NCBI RefSeq assembly: GCF_002746455.1
Contig: NZ_NWUW01000019.1
Coordinates: forward strand, 29,659-93,658
Direction: 5' to 3'
Length of the DNA: 64,000 bases
Source of the DNA: Bacillus fungorum
GTDB taxonomy: Bacteria > Bacillota > Bacilli > Bacillales > Bacillaceae_G
Shown here: one piece after another, positions 15,736 through 22,429 of the stretch
Layout: every line of letters begins with the position of its first letter
How positions within the stretch are numbered: the first letter of the stretch is position 1
Notes under the pieces: model-generated
Told to the model about the DNA's origin: nothing
Seen by the model: the letters and a program-made list of their open reading frames with translations, nothing else
The model's database searches: none
Made by a program: the position numbers and the translations under genes

Positions 15736-16341
15736 ATGTATAAACCAATTACATTTTTGTTGAAATATATATTTAAAACAGCTGGGAAAGTAGAAGTGCA
15801 AGGAAGAGAAAAGTTACCAGAAGGTGGCCCATATGTTGTTGCATGTACACATACAAGTTTTATGGATGTATTAATGTTAGCTACAGGGATGTACCCGACC
15901 CAAATTCATTACATGGCAAAAAAAGAGTTATTTGAAGGGAAGTTCAAAAATTGGTTCTTTAAAAATGTGAATGCATTCCCTGTAGATCGTGCGAATCCAG
16001 GACCTAGTACACTTAAAATTCCATCACGCCTATTAAAAGAAGGAAAAGTAGTAGGGATTTTTCCAAGTGGAACGAGATCAACAGAAGACGTTTCATTAAA
16101 AGCTGGTGCTGTTACGATTGCGCTTCGTTCTAACGTTCCGTTAGTACCGGCAGCTTATATTGGTCCATCAAGTGTAAAGGAATTGATAAAAGGGAAAAAG
16201 GCGCAATTGATTTTTGGAGACCCGATTCAAATTGATGCCGGAGAACAAATAGATCGAAAAACAGCTATGAAAATGATGACAGATCAATTAAATGAGAAGT
16301 TTGAGGAGCTAAAGGAAACTTTGCAATCACATCAAAAGTAA
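15736..16341 (+). CDS. plsC: 1-acyl-sn-glycerol-3-phosphate acyltransferase PlsC
   Basis: Encodes 201 aa. Acyltransferase block I is HTSFMD (H-x4-D) near residue 37. Block III is near FPSGTRSTEDVSLKAGA and block IV is VPLVPAAYIGP. It adds the second acyl chain to lysophosphatidic acid at the membrane. The start follows AAAGGAACGAAACAA. Size matches B. subtilis PlsC. It sits between two duplicated peptide blocks transcribed from the opposite strand. Confidence 0.92.
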   Translation: MYKPITFLLKYIFKTAGKVEVQGREKLPEGGPYVVACTHTSFMDVLMLATGMYPTQIHYMAKKELFEGKFKNWFFKNVNAFPVDRANPGPSTLKIPSRLLKEGKVVGIFPSGTRSTEDVSLKAGAVTIALRSNVPLVPAAYIGPSSVKELIKGKKAQLIFGDPIQIDAGEQIDRKTAMKMMTDQLNEKFEELKETLQSHQK

Positions 16342-16342
16342 G

Positions 16343-16374
16343 AAAAGACGACCGGGCATAGACGGTCGTCTTTT
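16343..16374. terminator. Bidirectional terminator (copy in duplicated block C)
   Basis: Same hairpin as at 15242-15275, with one A/T pair fewer. Lies between plsC and the convergent peptide pair C. Confidence 0.85.
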
Positions 16375-16415
16375 CTATTACTATTTATAATAAAGGGGAA
16401 AGGGGGACACAAAAT

Positions 16416-16511
16416 TTATACAAGCGTAGCGGCGTAAATAAAAGCAGTAAGAAGAATCGAGCCACTAGCTAATCCTACAAAATCTAATTTGTTAAAAGTG
16501 ATGTTATTCAT
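16416..16511 (-). CDS. Type 2 small membrane peptide, copy C (31 aa)
   Basis: Starts MNNITFNKLDFVGLASGS and ends FIYAATLV; single membrane helix. Two adjacent ATG codons exist. The second, 16511, keeps the 8-base spacing to GGAG seen in copy B. It belongs to a 390-bp block that duplicates the B block on the other side of plsC. Confidence 0.75.
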   Translation of the reverse strand: MNNITFNKLDFVGLASGSILLTAFIYAATLV

Positions 16512-16523
16512 CATGCAGTCTCC

Positions 16524-16625
16524 TTACTTGTTTAATGTAGAAGCAACAGCTTTTGCATCGATAAGAGCGGAAAATACCATGCCCATTGTATTGAAGAAAT
16601 TGTTTATTTTCATTGTGTTCATCAT
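16524..16625 (-). CDS. Type 1 small peptide, copy C (33 aa)
   Basis: Starts MMNTMKINNFFNTMG and ends LIDAKAVASTLNK. Ribosome site AGGAGCGG. First cistron of the C operon, 12 bases before type 2 peptide C. Shares most residues with copies A and B. Confidence 0.75.
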   Translation of the reverse strand: MMNTMKINNFFNTMGMVFSALIDAKAVASTLNK

Positions 16626-16671
16626 ATGAATCCGCTCCTTTTCGAGTAGTTGTTGCCCTTTTTCTGACTTA

Positions 16672-16736
16672 ATTGTATGAAATATTGCGGAGAGTAACTA
16701 TCGAATTAGCTTACAGGAAAATTACACTTTTGTAAG
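16672..16736 (-). promoter_or_regulatory. Shared-geometry promoter C
   Basis: Minus strand: CTTACAAAAGTGTAAT at 16736-16721, CGATAGT at 16703-16697, 19 bases, TACAAT at 16677-16672. Drives peptide pair C. Confidence 0.8.
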
Positions 16737-16816
16737 AAAAACGAATGAAGTTGTAATGATAAGAAGATTTGACATATGTTCATGGGATTCATTAAGTTAA
16801 AAGTAGAGGTGAGTGT

Positions 16817-17794
16817 ATGGCTAATATTAAAGATATCGCAAAGATGGCGGGGGTTTCCGTTACGACTGTTTCGAGGGTGCTAAATAATCATCCGTATGTA
16901 AGTGAAGAAAAGAGGAAAGCGGTTATAGAGATAGTTGAGAAGTTGAATTACTCACAAAACGCAAATGCTGTTCATTTATCAAAAGGAAAGACGAATATTG
17001 TTGGTGTAATTCTACCTTACATTAATCACCCGAGCTTCGATGCAATGGTAGGGGGAATGATGGAGGGAGCGTTAACTCATAATTACAGGGTACTACTTTG
17101 CCAAACGAATTATAATAAAAAAGAAGAAATAAAAAGTTTACATATGTTAAAAACGAAACAATTGGATGGTCTTATTATTTGTTCTCGTGCGAATGAATGG
17201 GAAACGATAGAGCCGTATGCTTCTTACGGCACAATAATTGCTTGTGAAGATAATGATATTTCAAATATCTCAAGTGTATATACGAATCATTCAGCAGCTT
17301 TCCGGTTAGGAATGAATCACCTTATTGAAAAAGGTTATAAAAAAATCGGTTATTGTACGGGAAGGAAATTAGGACCGAGTAGTCAAAAGCGTTTTGATGT
17401 TTATAAACAACGATTGCAATCTATAGATGAAGAAGTGAATGAAGAGTGGATTTTCACAGAATGTTTTACATTAGAAGATGGTGTGAAAGTGGCTCATAAA
17501 TTAAAGGGGATGCAGGATCTTCCCGAAGCATTAATAGTAGCGGGAGATGAAGTTGCAATCGGAGTTATGACGGAAGTTGAAAAATTAGGTATTCGAGTTC
17601 CTGAGGATTTAGCGATTATTGGTTTGGATAACCAACCTATTTCGCAAGTGTTGCAGTTGACAACGATTGATCAAAATTTGAAGGGGATAGGGAAAGCGGC
17701 TTTTGAAATGTTTTACCGGCAAATAAGTGACGAGAGTTCTAAACAAGAAAAGGTGGAAATTCCATACGAACTTGTGGAACGCTCTACAGTTTAA
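16817..17794 (+). CDS. LacI-family transcriptional regulator
   Basis: Encodes 325 aa. The N-terminal LacI helix-turn-helix reads ANIKDIAKMAGVSVTTVSRV then the hinge region NNHPYVSEEKR. The periplasmic-binding-like core follows (NIVGVILPYINHPSFDAMVG, with IIGLDNQPISQ near residue 270). ATG 16817 follows AGAGGTGAGTGT. LacI-type palindromes (GAAACGCGTTTC and AAACCGGTTT) lie between this gene and the next one, which is the likely target. The sugar effector is unknown. Confidence 0.92.
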   Translation: MANIKDIAKMAGVSVTTVSRVLNNHPYVSEEKRKAVIEIVEKLNYSQNANAVHLSKGKTNIVGVILPYINHPSFDAMVGGMMEGALTHNYRVLLCQTNYNKKEEIKSLHMLKTKQLDGLIICSRANEWETIEPYASYGTIIACEDNDISNISSVYTNHSAAFRLGMNHLIEKGYKKIGYCTGRKLGPSSQKRFDVYKQRLQSIDEEVNEEWIFTECFTLEDGVKVAHKLKGMQDLPEALIVAGDEVAIGVMTEVEKLGIRVPEDLAIIGLDNQPISQVLQLTTIDQNLKGIGKAAFEMFYRQISDESSKQEKVEIPYELVERSTV

Positions 17795-17796
17795 TT

Positions 17797-17838
17797 TTAA
17801 TCCGTTATGTGTACATCACATAACGGATTATTTTTTTG
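17797..17838 (+). terminator. Terminator of the LacI-family gene
   Basis: Stem AATCCGTTATGTG / CACATAACGGATT with a 5-base loop and a T run. Confidence 0.88.
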
Positions 17839-17846
17839 AAATATCT

Positions 17847-17893
17847 TTGACAGGAAACGCGTTTCATACTTTATAAAGAAGTTAAACCGGTTT
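17847..17893 (+). promoter_or_regulatory. Promoter with two LacI-type operators
   Basis: TTGACA at 17847-17852 and TTTATA/TTATAA at 17870-17876. The palindrome GAAACGCGTTTC (17854-17865) lies in the spacer and AAACCGGTTT (17884-17893) just past the start point. Both have the central CG of LacI-family sites. CcpA could also bind the first. Confidence 0.7.
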
Positions 17894-17941
17894 GTAACAA
17901 TCCATGGATTCTTTTCAAGAATAATATTTGGAGGGATATGC

Positions 17942-18271
17942 ATGAATGAACTTTTTTTAAGTATGAAAAAGTATATAGAGGATGACGAAAAGATTTTAGC
18001 CTTTGTAGTAGGGGTCTTTGAGAAGGATAATTTTACGTTATCGTATCAACATGGGGTTTTTGTAGCTACTACTAGACGTCTCCTGTTTTACGGGAAACTT
18101 CCCTATTATCCTACAACATTTAAAGATTATTCATATTTGCATATAGATAGCATAGATTTTCATCCGCATTTCGAATTTATTTGTAATCATGAAACCATTC
18201 GAGCTAAGCATATTCAGAAAGGGAATGTGGAGCGATTTGTCCGTACAGTGAGAACAAATATGAATAATTAA
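17942..18271 (+). CDS. Small PH-like domain protein (YokE-like)
   Basis: Encodes 109 aa with no signal peptide. The pattern of short strands, GVFVATTRRLLFYGKL and SYLHIDSIDFHPHFEF, then IRAKHIQKGNVERFVRTVR, resembles bacterial PH domains of the YokE/YvbH group. It has a GGAGGGATATGC ribosome site and is transcribed alone from a promoter carrying two LacI-type operators. Function unknown. Confidence 0.7.
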   Translation: MNELFLSMKKYIEDDEKILAFVVGVFEKDNFTLSYQHGVFVATTRRLLFYGKLPYYPTTFKDYSYLHIDSIDFHPHFEFICNHETIRAKHIQKGNVERFVRTVRTNMNN

Positions 18272-18389
18272 TCACCCCTTTGTTTAAACATAATATCTCG
18301 ATCTTTAAGAGGTAAAATGCGGAATAAAAACCACTTCTAAACCTCTAGGAGATAGTGATACAATGTCAAATGGGGGGAGGGTATGAACT

Positions 18390-19226
18390 ATGGTTAATCA
18401 ACGTATAAAGGAAATAACACTAATTACAATTGGTTCATTATTATTCGCAATTGGTATTAATTACTTTGCAATTCCAAACCGTTTATCGGAAGGTGGAATT
18501 ATTGGTTTAACGGTTGTTACGTACTACTTATTTGATTGGTCACCAGGGATTGTGAACTTTGCTATAAATGCAATTTTACTAGCTATTGGTTATAAGTTTT
18601 TTGATAAAAAAACGATGGTTTATACAATTTTAGGAATTGTAGAAACATCCTTGTTTTTATATGTTACAGAACATATTGAGTATCATGTAAATAGTGATAC
18701 GCTATTAGCAGCTTTATTTGCTGGTTTGTTTGTGGGTATCGGATTAGGCTGTATGTTCAAAGCTGGAGGTACATCAGGAGGATCGGCAATTTTAGCACGG
18801 TTAGCAAATCAATATTTAGGGTGGAGCGTTGGTAAAGGCGTACTTATTATTGATATCGTTGTAATTGCTGGTTCTGTATTTATAATAGGACAAGAAAAAG
18901 CGATGTACACACTTGTTGCAGTATTCATCGGAGCGAAAGTGATTGATTTCATTGTAGAAGGAATGGATACAAAAACGGCTGTCACAATCATTTCAAATCA
19001 ACCAGACTTAATACGTGAGGCTATTACGAAAAACATGACACGCGGTGTCACTGTATTAGAAGGACGCGGCGGATATACTGGTAAAAATAAAGAAGTTTTA
19101 TATGTTGTAATTAATAAACAAGAGCTTGTTAAGTTAAAGCAAGTTATTAGCCGAGTAGATGAAGATGCTTTCGTTGTTATTCACGATGTGCGTGATGTAC
19201 TTGGTGGTGGCTTTAAAGCGAGCTAA
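18390..19226 (+). CDS. YitT-family membrane protein
   Basis: Encodes 278 aa. Five to six membrane helices in the first 190 residues with the family motifs FAIGINYFAIPNRLSEGG and MFKAGGTSGGSAILARL. A soluble DUF2179 domain follows (residues ~195-275, with TRGVTVLEGRGGYTGKNKEV). Transport of an unidentified substrate is presumed for the family. ATG 18390 follows GGGGGGAGGG by about ten bases. Confidence 0.9.
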   Translation: MVNQRIKEITLITIGSLLFAIGINYFAIPNRLSEGGIIGLTVVTYYLFDWSPGIVNFAINAILLAIGYKFFDKKTMVYTILGIVETSLFLYVTEHIEYHVNSDTLLAALFAGLFVGIGLGCMFKAGGTSGGSAILARLANQYLGWSVGKGVLIIDIVVIAGSVFIIGQEKAMYTLVAVFIGAKVIDFIVEGMDTKTAVTIISNQPDLIREAITKNMTRGVTVLEGRGGYTGKNKEVLYVVINKQELVKLKQVISRVDEDAFVVIHDVRDVLGGGFKAS

Positions 19227-19259
19227 AAGGTGAACGAGTAAATTCGTTCACCTTTTTTT
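19225..19259 (+). terminator. Terminator of the YitT gene
   Basis: Stem AAAAGGTGAACGA / TCGTTCACCTTTT with a T run. It ends three bases before promoter E. Confidence 0.85.
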
Positions 19260-19262
19260 ATT

Positions 19263-19327
19263 CTTACAAAAATGTAAGTGTAGTGTAATGAGATTCAATA
19301 GTAGATTTTATTCCTTCTTTTTAAAAT
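19263..19327 (+). promoter_or_regulatory. Shared-geometry promoter E
   Basis: CTTACAAAAATGTAAG at 19263-19278, CAATAGT at 19296-19302 (one change from CGATAGT), 19 bases, TAAAAT at 19322-19327. Drives the YxeA-like gene. Confidence 0.78.
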
Positions 19328-19364
19328 GGATGTATATATATCCTGCAGAGGAGGAATGTTTATT

Positions 19365-19721
19365 ATGAAGAAAAAAATGATCACTACTATAATAGCGATA
19401 CTAGTGATAGTAGTAATGTTACTGCCTACGAAACTTGGGCCAGTTATCGATAAATATAATCCGCTTTATAAGACGAAAGAATACTATACGGTTGTAAATA
19501 CAATTGGTCAACATGTTGGTGATGAGTGGTATGAATATGAATTTATTGCATTTGACGAACGTGGAAGAGAACAAAAAATAAAGAAGACTGTTAAGCATAT
19601 GTTAAAGAGAGATGAAGCATTAAAGGTGTACGCAAAAGGACGCTACGGCGAGTCAATTGAAGAAATTGAAGCTGTAAATATTCCTATTAAAGCGAAGAGT
19701 AAACTTTTAGCGATGAGATAG
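19365..19721 (+). CDS. YxeA-family secreted/membrane-anchored protein (DUF1093)
   Basis: Encodes 118 aa. The N-terminal hydrophobic segment MKKKMITTIIAILVIVVML is followed by an oligonucleotide-fold-like small domain with DEWYEYEFIAFDERGREQ and RYGESIEEIEAVNIP, as in YxeA. The start at 19365 is 10 bases after GAGGAGG; in-frame upstream ATGs fit the site less well. It is the only non-peptide gene under the shared promoter set. In B. subtilis yxeA lies beside an antimicrobial peptide-responsive module, but no such module is seen here. Confidence 0.8.
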   Translation: MKKKMITTIIAILVIVVMLLPTKLGPVIDKYNPLYKTKEYYTVVNTIGQHVGDEWYEYEFIAFDERGREQKIKKTVKHMLKRDEALKVYAKGRYGESIEEIEAVNIPIKAKSKLLAMR

Positions 19722-19788
19722 CGGGATATACCCCTACCTATTTTTTGTCGAAAATAAAAATACTAGGTATGGGTATTTTAGAGTTCGT

Positions 19789-19827
19789 AAAAAAGGCCTT
19801 AGTCCATGTGGACTAAGGCCTTTTTTA
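19789..19827 (+). terminator. Terminator after the YxeA-like gene
   Basis: Stem AAAAAAGGCCTTAGTCC / GGACTAAGGCCTTTTTT, loop ATGT. It plays the same part for the D block as the hairpins beside plsC do for B and C. Confidence 0.88.
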
Positions 19828-19848
19828 TTATATAAAGGGGAAGGGGGT

Positions 19849-19915
19849 ACATTGTAGTAGCATGAGTGAAAGGTATAAGAAGAGTAGCTACTAGCAATGT
19901 AATTTGGTTATGTGA
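19849..19915 (-). pseudogene. Decayed type 2 peptide relic (block D)
   Basis: Between the terminator plus TATAAAGGGGAAGGGGG flank (shared with blocks B and C) and promoter D-minus. Minus-strand sequence around TTGCTAGTAGCTACTCTTCT reads LLVATLLIPFTHATT, matching the register of type 2 LASGSLLLTAFIYAAT, but with no start codon and no ribosome site. The type 1 cistron is gone. Confidence 0.5.
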
Positions 19916-19948
19916 GTGTTCTTCTTATTTGGCTTACTTTCCAACTAT

Positions 19949-20013
19949 ATTGTACGAAATATAGATAAGGAAAACTATCGAATTACATTACGCATAGCTT
20001 ACAAACATGTAAG
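19949..20013 (-). promoter_or_regulatory. Shared-geometry promoter D-minus
   Basis: Minus strand: CTTACATGTTTGTAAG at 20013-19998, CGATAGT at 19980-19974, 19 bases, TACAAT at 19954-19949. Points at the decayed relic. Confidence 0.78.
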
Positions 20014-20038
20014 CCTTCTGTAATGTAATTCGATAGTT
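19973..20038. promoter_or_regulatory. Nested palindrome of the divergent D promoters
   Basis: Outer arms AACTATCGAATTACATTAC (19973-19991) and its exact complement (20020-20038). In the centre, CTTACA-AACA-TGTAAG (19998-20013). One activator site therefore serves two mirror-image promoters. Confidence 0.85.
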
Positions 20039-20062
20039 AAAAGATAGTAAATTTAATATAGT
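19998..20062 (+). promoter_or_regulatory. Shared-geometry promoter D-plus
   Basis: CTTACAAACATGTAAG at 19998-20013, CGATAGT at 20031-20037, 19 bases, TATAGT at 20057-20062. Points at a roughly 105-base terminator-ended region with no good reading frame. Confidence 0.75.
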
Positions 20063-20068
20063 ATAAGT

Positions 20069-20176
20069 AGAAAGTCTAATGTATTACTTTCTGTTTGTAA
20101 TGTAATGTAATGAAGAATAAAAAACCAACTACTTTTTAATAGCCCTCATCTGTATGTAGATGGGGCTCTTTTTATA
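20069..20176 (+). ncRNA. Possible short RNA from promoter D-plus
   Basis: Predicted start near 20069 and a terminator at 20140-20176 (AGCCCTCATCT / AGATGGGGCT plus T run). Only a 7-codon frame without a ribosome site lies between. Repeated GTAATGTAATGTAATG near 20096-20112 echoes the operator arms. Either a small RNA or the remnant of a lost peptide operon. Confidence 0.4.
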
Positions 20177-20179
20177 AAC

Positions 20180-20244
20180 CTTACAACATTGTAAGGTTTA
20201 CGTAAGTTAATTCGATAGTAAATTTGTCATATTTTTTGCATAAT
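20180..20244 (+). promoter_or_regulatory. Shared-geometry promoter G
   Basis: CTTACAACATTGTAAG at 20180-20195, CGATAGT at 20213-20219, 19 bases, CATAAT at 20239-20244. Drives the 37-aa peptide. Confidence 0.78.
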
Positions 20245-20298
20245 AGATACAAATAAATGAAAATAATTAGGGATTTAGTAAGAAGGGAGAAAAATGGG

Positions 20299-20412
20299 AT
20301 GCGTAAAGAAGAAGTAGTGAAGTTTCCAATTAAAGATTTCTGTAGCTACTTTACTGTTGCCGTAGTATGTATTGGATTATTTGATATCATAACAAACTTA
20401 ATTGTTAAATAA
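20299..20412 (+). CDS. Small membrane peptide G (37 aa)
   Basis: Starts MRKEEVVKFPIKDFCSYF and ends LFDIITNLIVK; one membrane helix after a charged N-terminus. AAGGGAG lies 10 bases upstream; an overlapping ATG at 20294 gives only 7 codons. The layout (charged head, KDF, hydrophobic tail) resembles the tandem peptides at 43.4 kb, though identity is low. Followed by its own terminator. Confidence 0.65.
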   Translation: MRKEEVVKFPIKDFCSYFTVAVVCIGLFDIITNLIVK

Positions 20413-20423
20413 CATAGATGATA

Positions 20424-20458
20424 AAACAAGAAGGGAGATCCTTTCTTGTTTTTTTTTA
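20424..20458 (+). terminator. Terminator of peptide G
   Basis: AACAAGAAGGG / CCTTTCTTGTT stem with eight or more T residues. Confidence 0.85.
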
Positions 20459-20471
20459 TGGAGGAATAAAG

Positions 20472-20800
20472 ATGAAATAGATCGATAGCCATATACATGT
20501 GGATCAATATAAAGATGAAGAGAAAAGTAGATTACTTCAAGATGTGGAAAATAGCAAAGAGATAAAGGGGCTTATTGCGGTATCTATGAATTATCAATCA
20601 TGTAAAGAAACTTTATCTTTAGCAAAGCAATATCCTTTTGTACATCCAGCAATAGGTTTTCATCCGGAGCAACCAATTCATAAAAAAGAATGTGAGCAAA
20701 TCTATAAATTAATAGAAGATCATGTAGAGGATATAGTAGCAATTGGTGAAGTAGGCTTACCGTATTATTTAAGGAAAGAAGATGAAAGGATAGGAGAGTT
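20472..20800 (+). pseudogene. TatD-family hydrolase, broken N-terminal fragment
   Basis: ATG 20472 has a fine ribosome site (ATGGAGGAATAAAG) but codon 3 is TAG. Reading through gives SHIHVDQYKDEEKSRLL, then IGFHPEQP and IVAIGEVGLPYYLR, the metal-binding HxH and GExGL motifs of TatD-type metal-dependent hydrolases. Homology ends near 20800, after about 105 codons of the usual 250 or so. It is both nonsense-mutated and truncated. Confidence 0.8.
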
Positions 20801-20888
20801 ACTCTTATCTTTTTTATTATGGATATCTTTTCTAATATTTTCTATAATTTATGATGTGTGTAATTTGATGAAGGAAGTAGGGGAGAAA

Positions 20889-22394
20889 ATGGGGAAAGCA
20901 TATAAAAAAATAGCTATTACAATGATAGTCGGTGCACTTTCACTTGCAGCTTTTGGGTGTGAAGCAGAAAAAAAGGTTATAAACCCAAACACAACACAAG
21001 AAAAGAAGGAAGAACAAATTGATCCAGTAGTTGAAAAACAGATGAAAGAAAATGAGAAAAATGGGAATACGGTTGGAAACAGTTCTAATAAAGGGAAGAT
21101 GGCAGAGAGCAATGGATGGGTTTACTATGCGGTAAATGGTGATAAAAATACAGGAGGCATTTATCGTACGAAAGATCAATTTCAGACTTCGGAACGTGTA
21201 GTGGAAGGTGTAAATGCTTCTTACATAAATATAAAAAACAAAGTTTTATATTTTATTCATACGGATGAAGATAAGAATGCGGGATTATCTTCTTTAATGA
21301 AGTACGATATATCTAACAAAAAGTTAGATACGTTAAAAGCGGATACGAATTATGTTTATATAAAAGATCAAACTTTATTTTATCCGAAAAAATATTCTGA
21401 GCATGGTGGTTTTGATATTGTAGGGATCGCAAAAATGGATTTGAAGACGGGACAGGAAGAAGAAGCGGCATTTAAAAATTCTGGTTGGTCTCAAACGATA
21501 GATGATAGTATTCTACATTGGAATAAAAATCGTGGAACACAAGTGACAAAAGATAATAAAACTTGGTCAAAAGAAAATTATGCAACAATATCTAGTGCTA
21601 CGTATAATAATGAAAAATTATATGCTGTTGTCGACTTTTCGTTACCTTTTGAAACAAATCAAGCTGAGCACGGCATATATGAAATAGACGTTCAACAAAA
21701 TAATGAAAAGTTATTGGTAAAGGATGCCTTGCAGATGAATGTGAAAGGGGATACTTTTTATTATTTAAAAAAGGATGGAGTATATAAGAAGAAAATGAAT
21801 GGTGGAAATGAAAAAGTAATTTATAATAAAGCGGTTGAACCAACTAAATCCTATTTATATTTTGTAGCAGGAGATATGTACCTCTATACAGATAATGGAA
21901 CGATTTTGAATTTAGATACAAAGAATTCAAATGAAGTACAAGATAAGAAACTAGCAGATGATGTTATGTTACAGAAAGTATGGAATGCACAGAAGGAACT
22001 TACTAATATTCAAATGGCTGCACTAACAAGAAACCCAAAACGAGTAGGGGATTTTTCATATGGGGAATTAGTGAATCCTATTTATAATACGAAGGATGCT
22101 TTAGAGACTACGATATCTACGTACTTCTCAAAATCATTTATAGCAGAGTATATGAAGAGTAAGTATATGAAAGAGTTAAATGGAAAAATGCACTATGCTA
22201 TTGGAGATCCAGGGTCAAAAGCAGCAACTAAATTTACAAAAATTATTTCTGCCGATTTAAAGGATGGGAAAATAAAAGCGCAGGTAGAAACGTATAATGA
22301 CTATGATAATGTAACGGAAAAAGTAGAAGTTGAATTTGTTTATGAAAATAATCAATGGGTTATTAATAACATGCCACGTTTTGGTTTAAGTTAG
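20889..22394 (+). CDS. Large lipoprotein with DUF5050-like repeats and IseA-like C-terminus
   Basis: Encodes 501 aa. Lipobox SLAAFGCEAEKK near residue 22. Residues ~70-370 form short repeats of the type VYYAVNGDKNTGGIYRTK, LYFIHTDED and TFYYLKKDGVYKKK, as in beta-propeller DUF5050 proteins. The last 120 residues (ISTYFSKSFIAEYM ... QWVINNMPRFGLS) recall the IseA endopeptidase-inhibitor fold; this is uncertain. The frame is open far upstream, into the TatD relic, but ATG 20889 with GGGGAG starts a proper lipoprotein signal. Exported; possibly modulates wall hydrolases. Confidence 0.7.
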   Translation: MGKAYKKIAITMIVGALSLAAFGCEAEKKVINPNTTQEKKEEQIDPVVEKQMKENEKNGNTVGNSSNKGKMAESNGWVYYAVNGDKNTGGIYRTKDQFQTSERVVEGVNASYINIKNKVLYFIHTDEDKNAGLSSLMKYDISNKKLDTLKADTNYVYIKDQTLFYPKKYSEHGGFDIVGIAKMDLKTGQEEEAAFKNSGWSQTIDDSILHWNKNRGTQVTKDNKTWSKENYATISSATYNNEKLYAVVDFSLPFETNQAEHGIYEIDVQQNNEKLLVKDALQMNVKGDTFYYLKKDGVYKKKMNGGNEKVIYNKAVEPTKSYLYFVAGDMYLYTDNGTILNLDTKNSNEVQDKKLADDVMLQKVWNAQKELTNIQMAALTRNPKRVGDFSYGELVNPIYNTKDALETTISTYFSKSFIAEYMKSKYMKELNGKMHYAIGDPGSKAATKFTKIISADLKDGKIKAQVETYNDYDNVTEKVEVEFVYENNQWVINNMPRFGLS

Positions 22395-22428
22395 AAAAAC
22401 CACCAAGCATTTTGCTTGGTGGTTTTGT
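22395..22428. terminator. Bidirectional terminator
   Basis: Stem AAAACCACCAAGCA / TGCTTGGTGGTTTT between the convergent lipoprotein and deacetylase-like genes. Confidence 0.88.
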
Positions 22429-22429
22429 A

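Noticed and set aside
20499..20888. N-terminal extension of the large lipoprotein
   Set aside because: It is the reading frame of a TatD relic; the lipoprotein signal begins at 20889.
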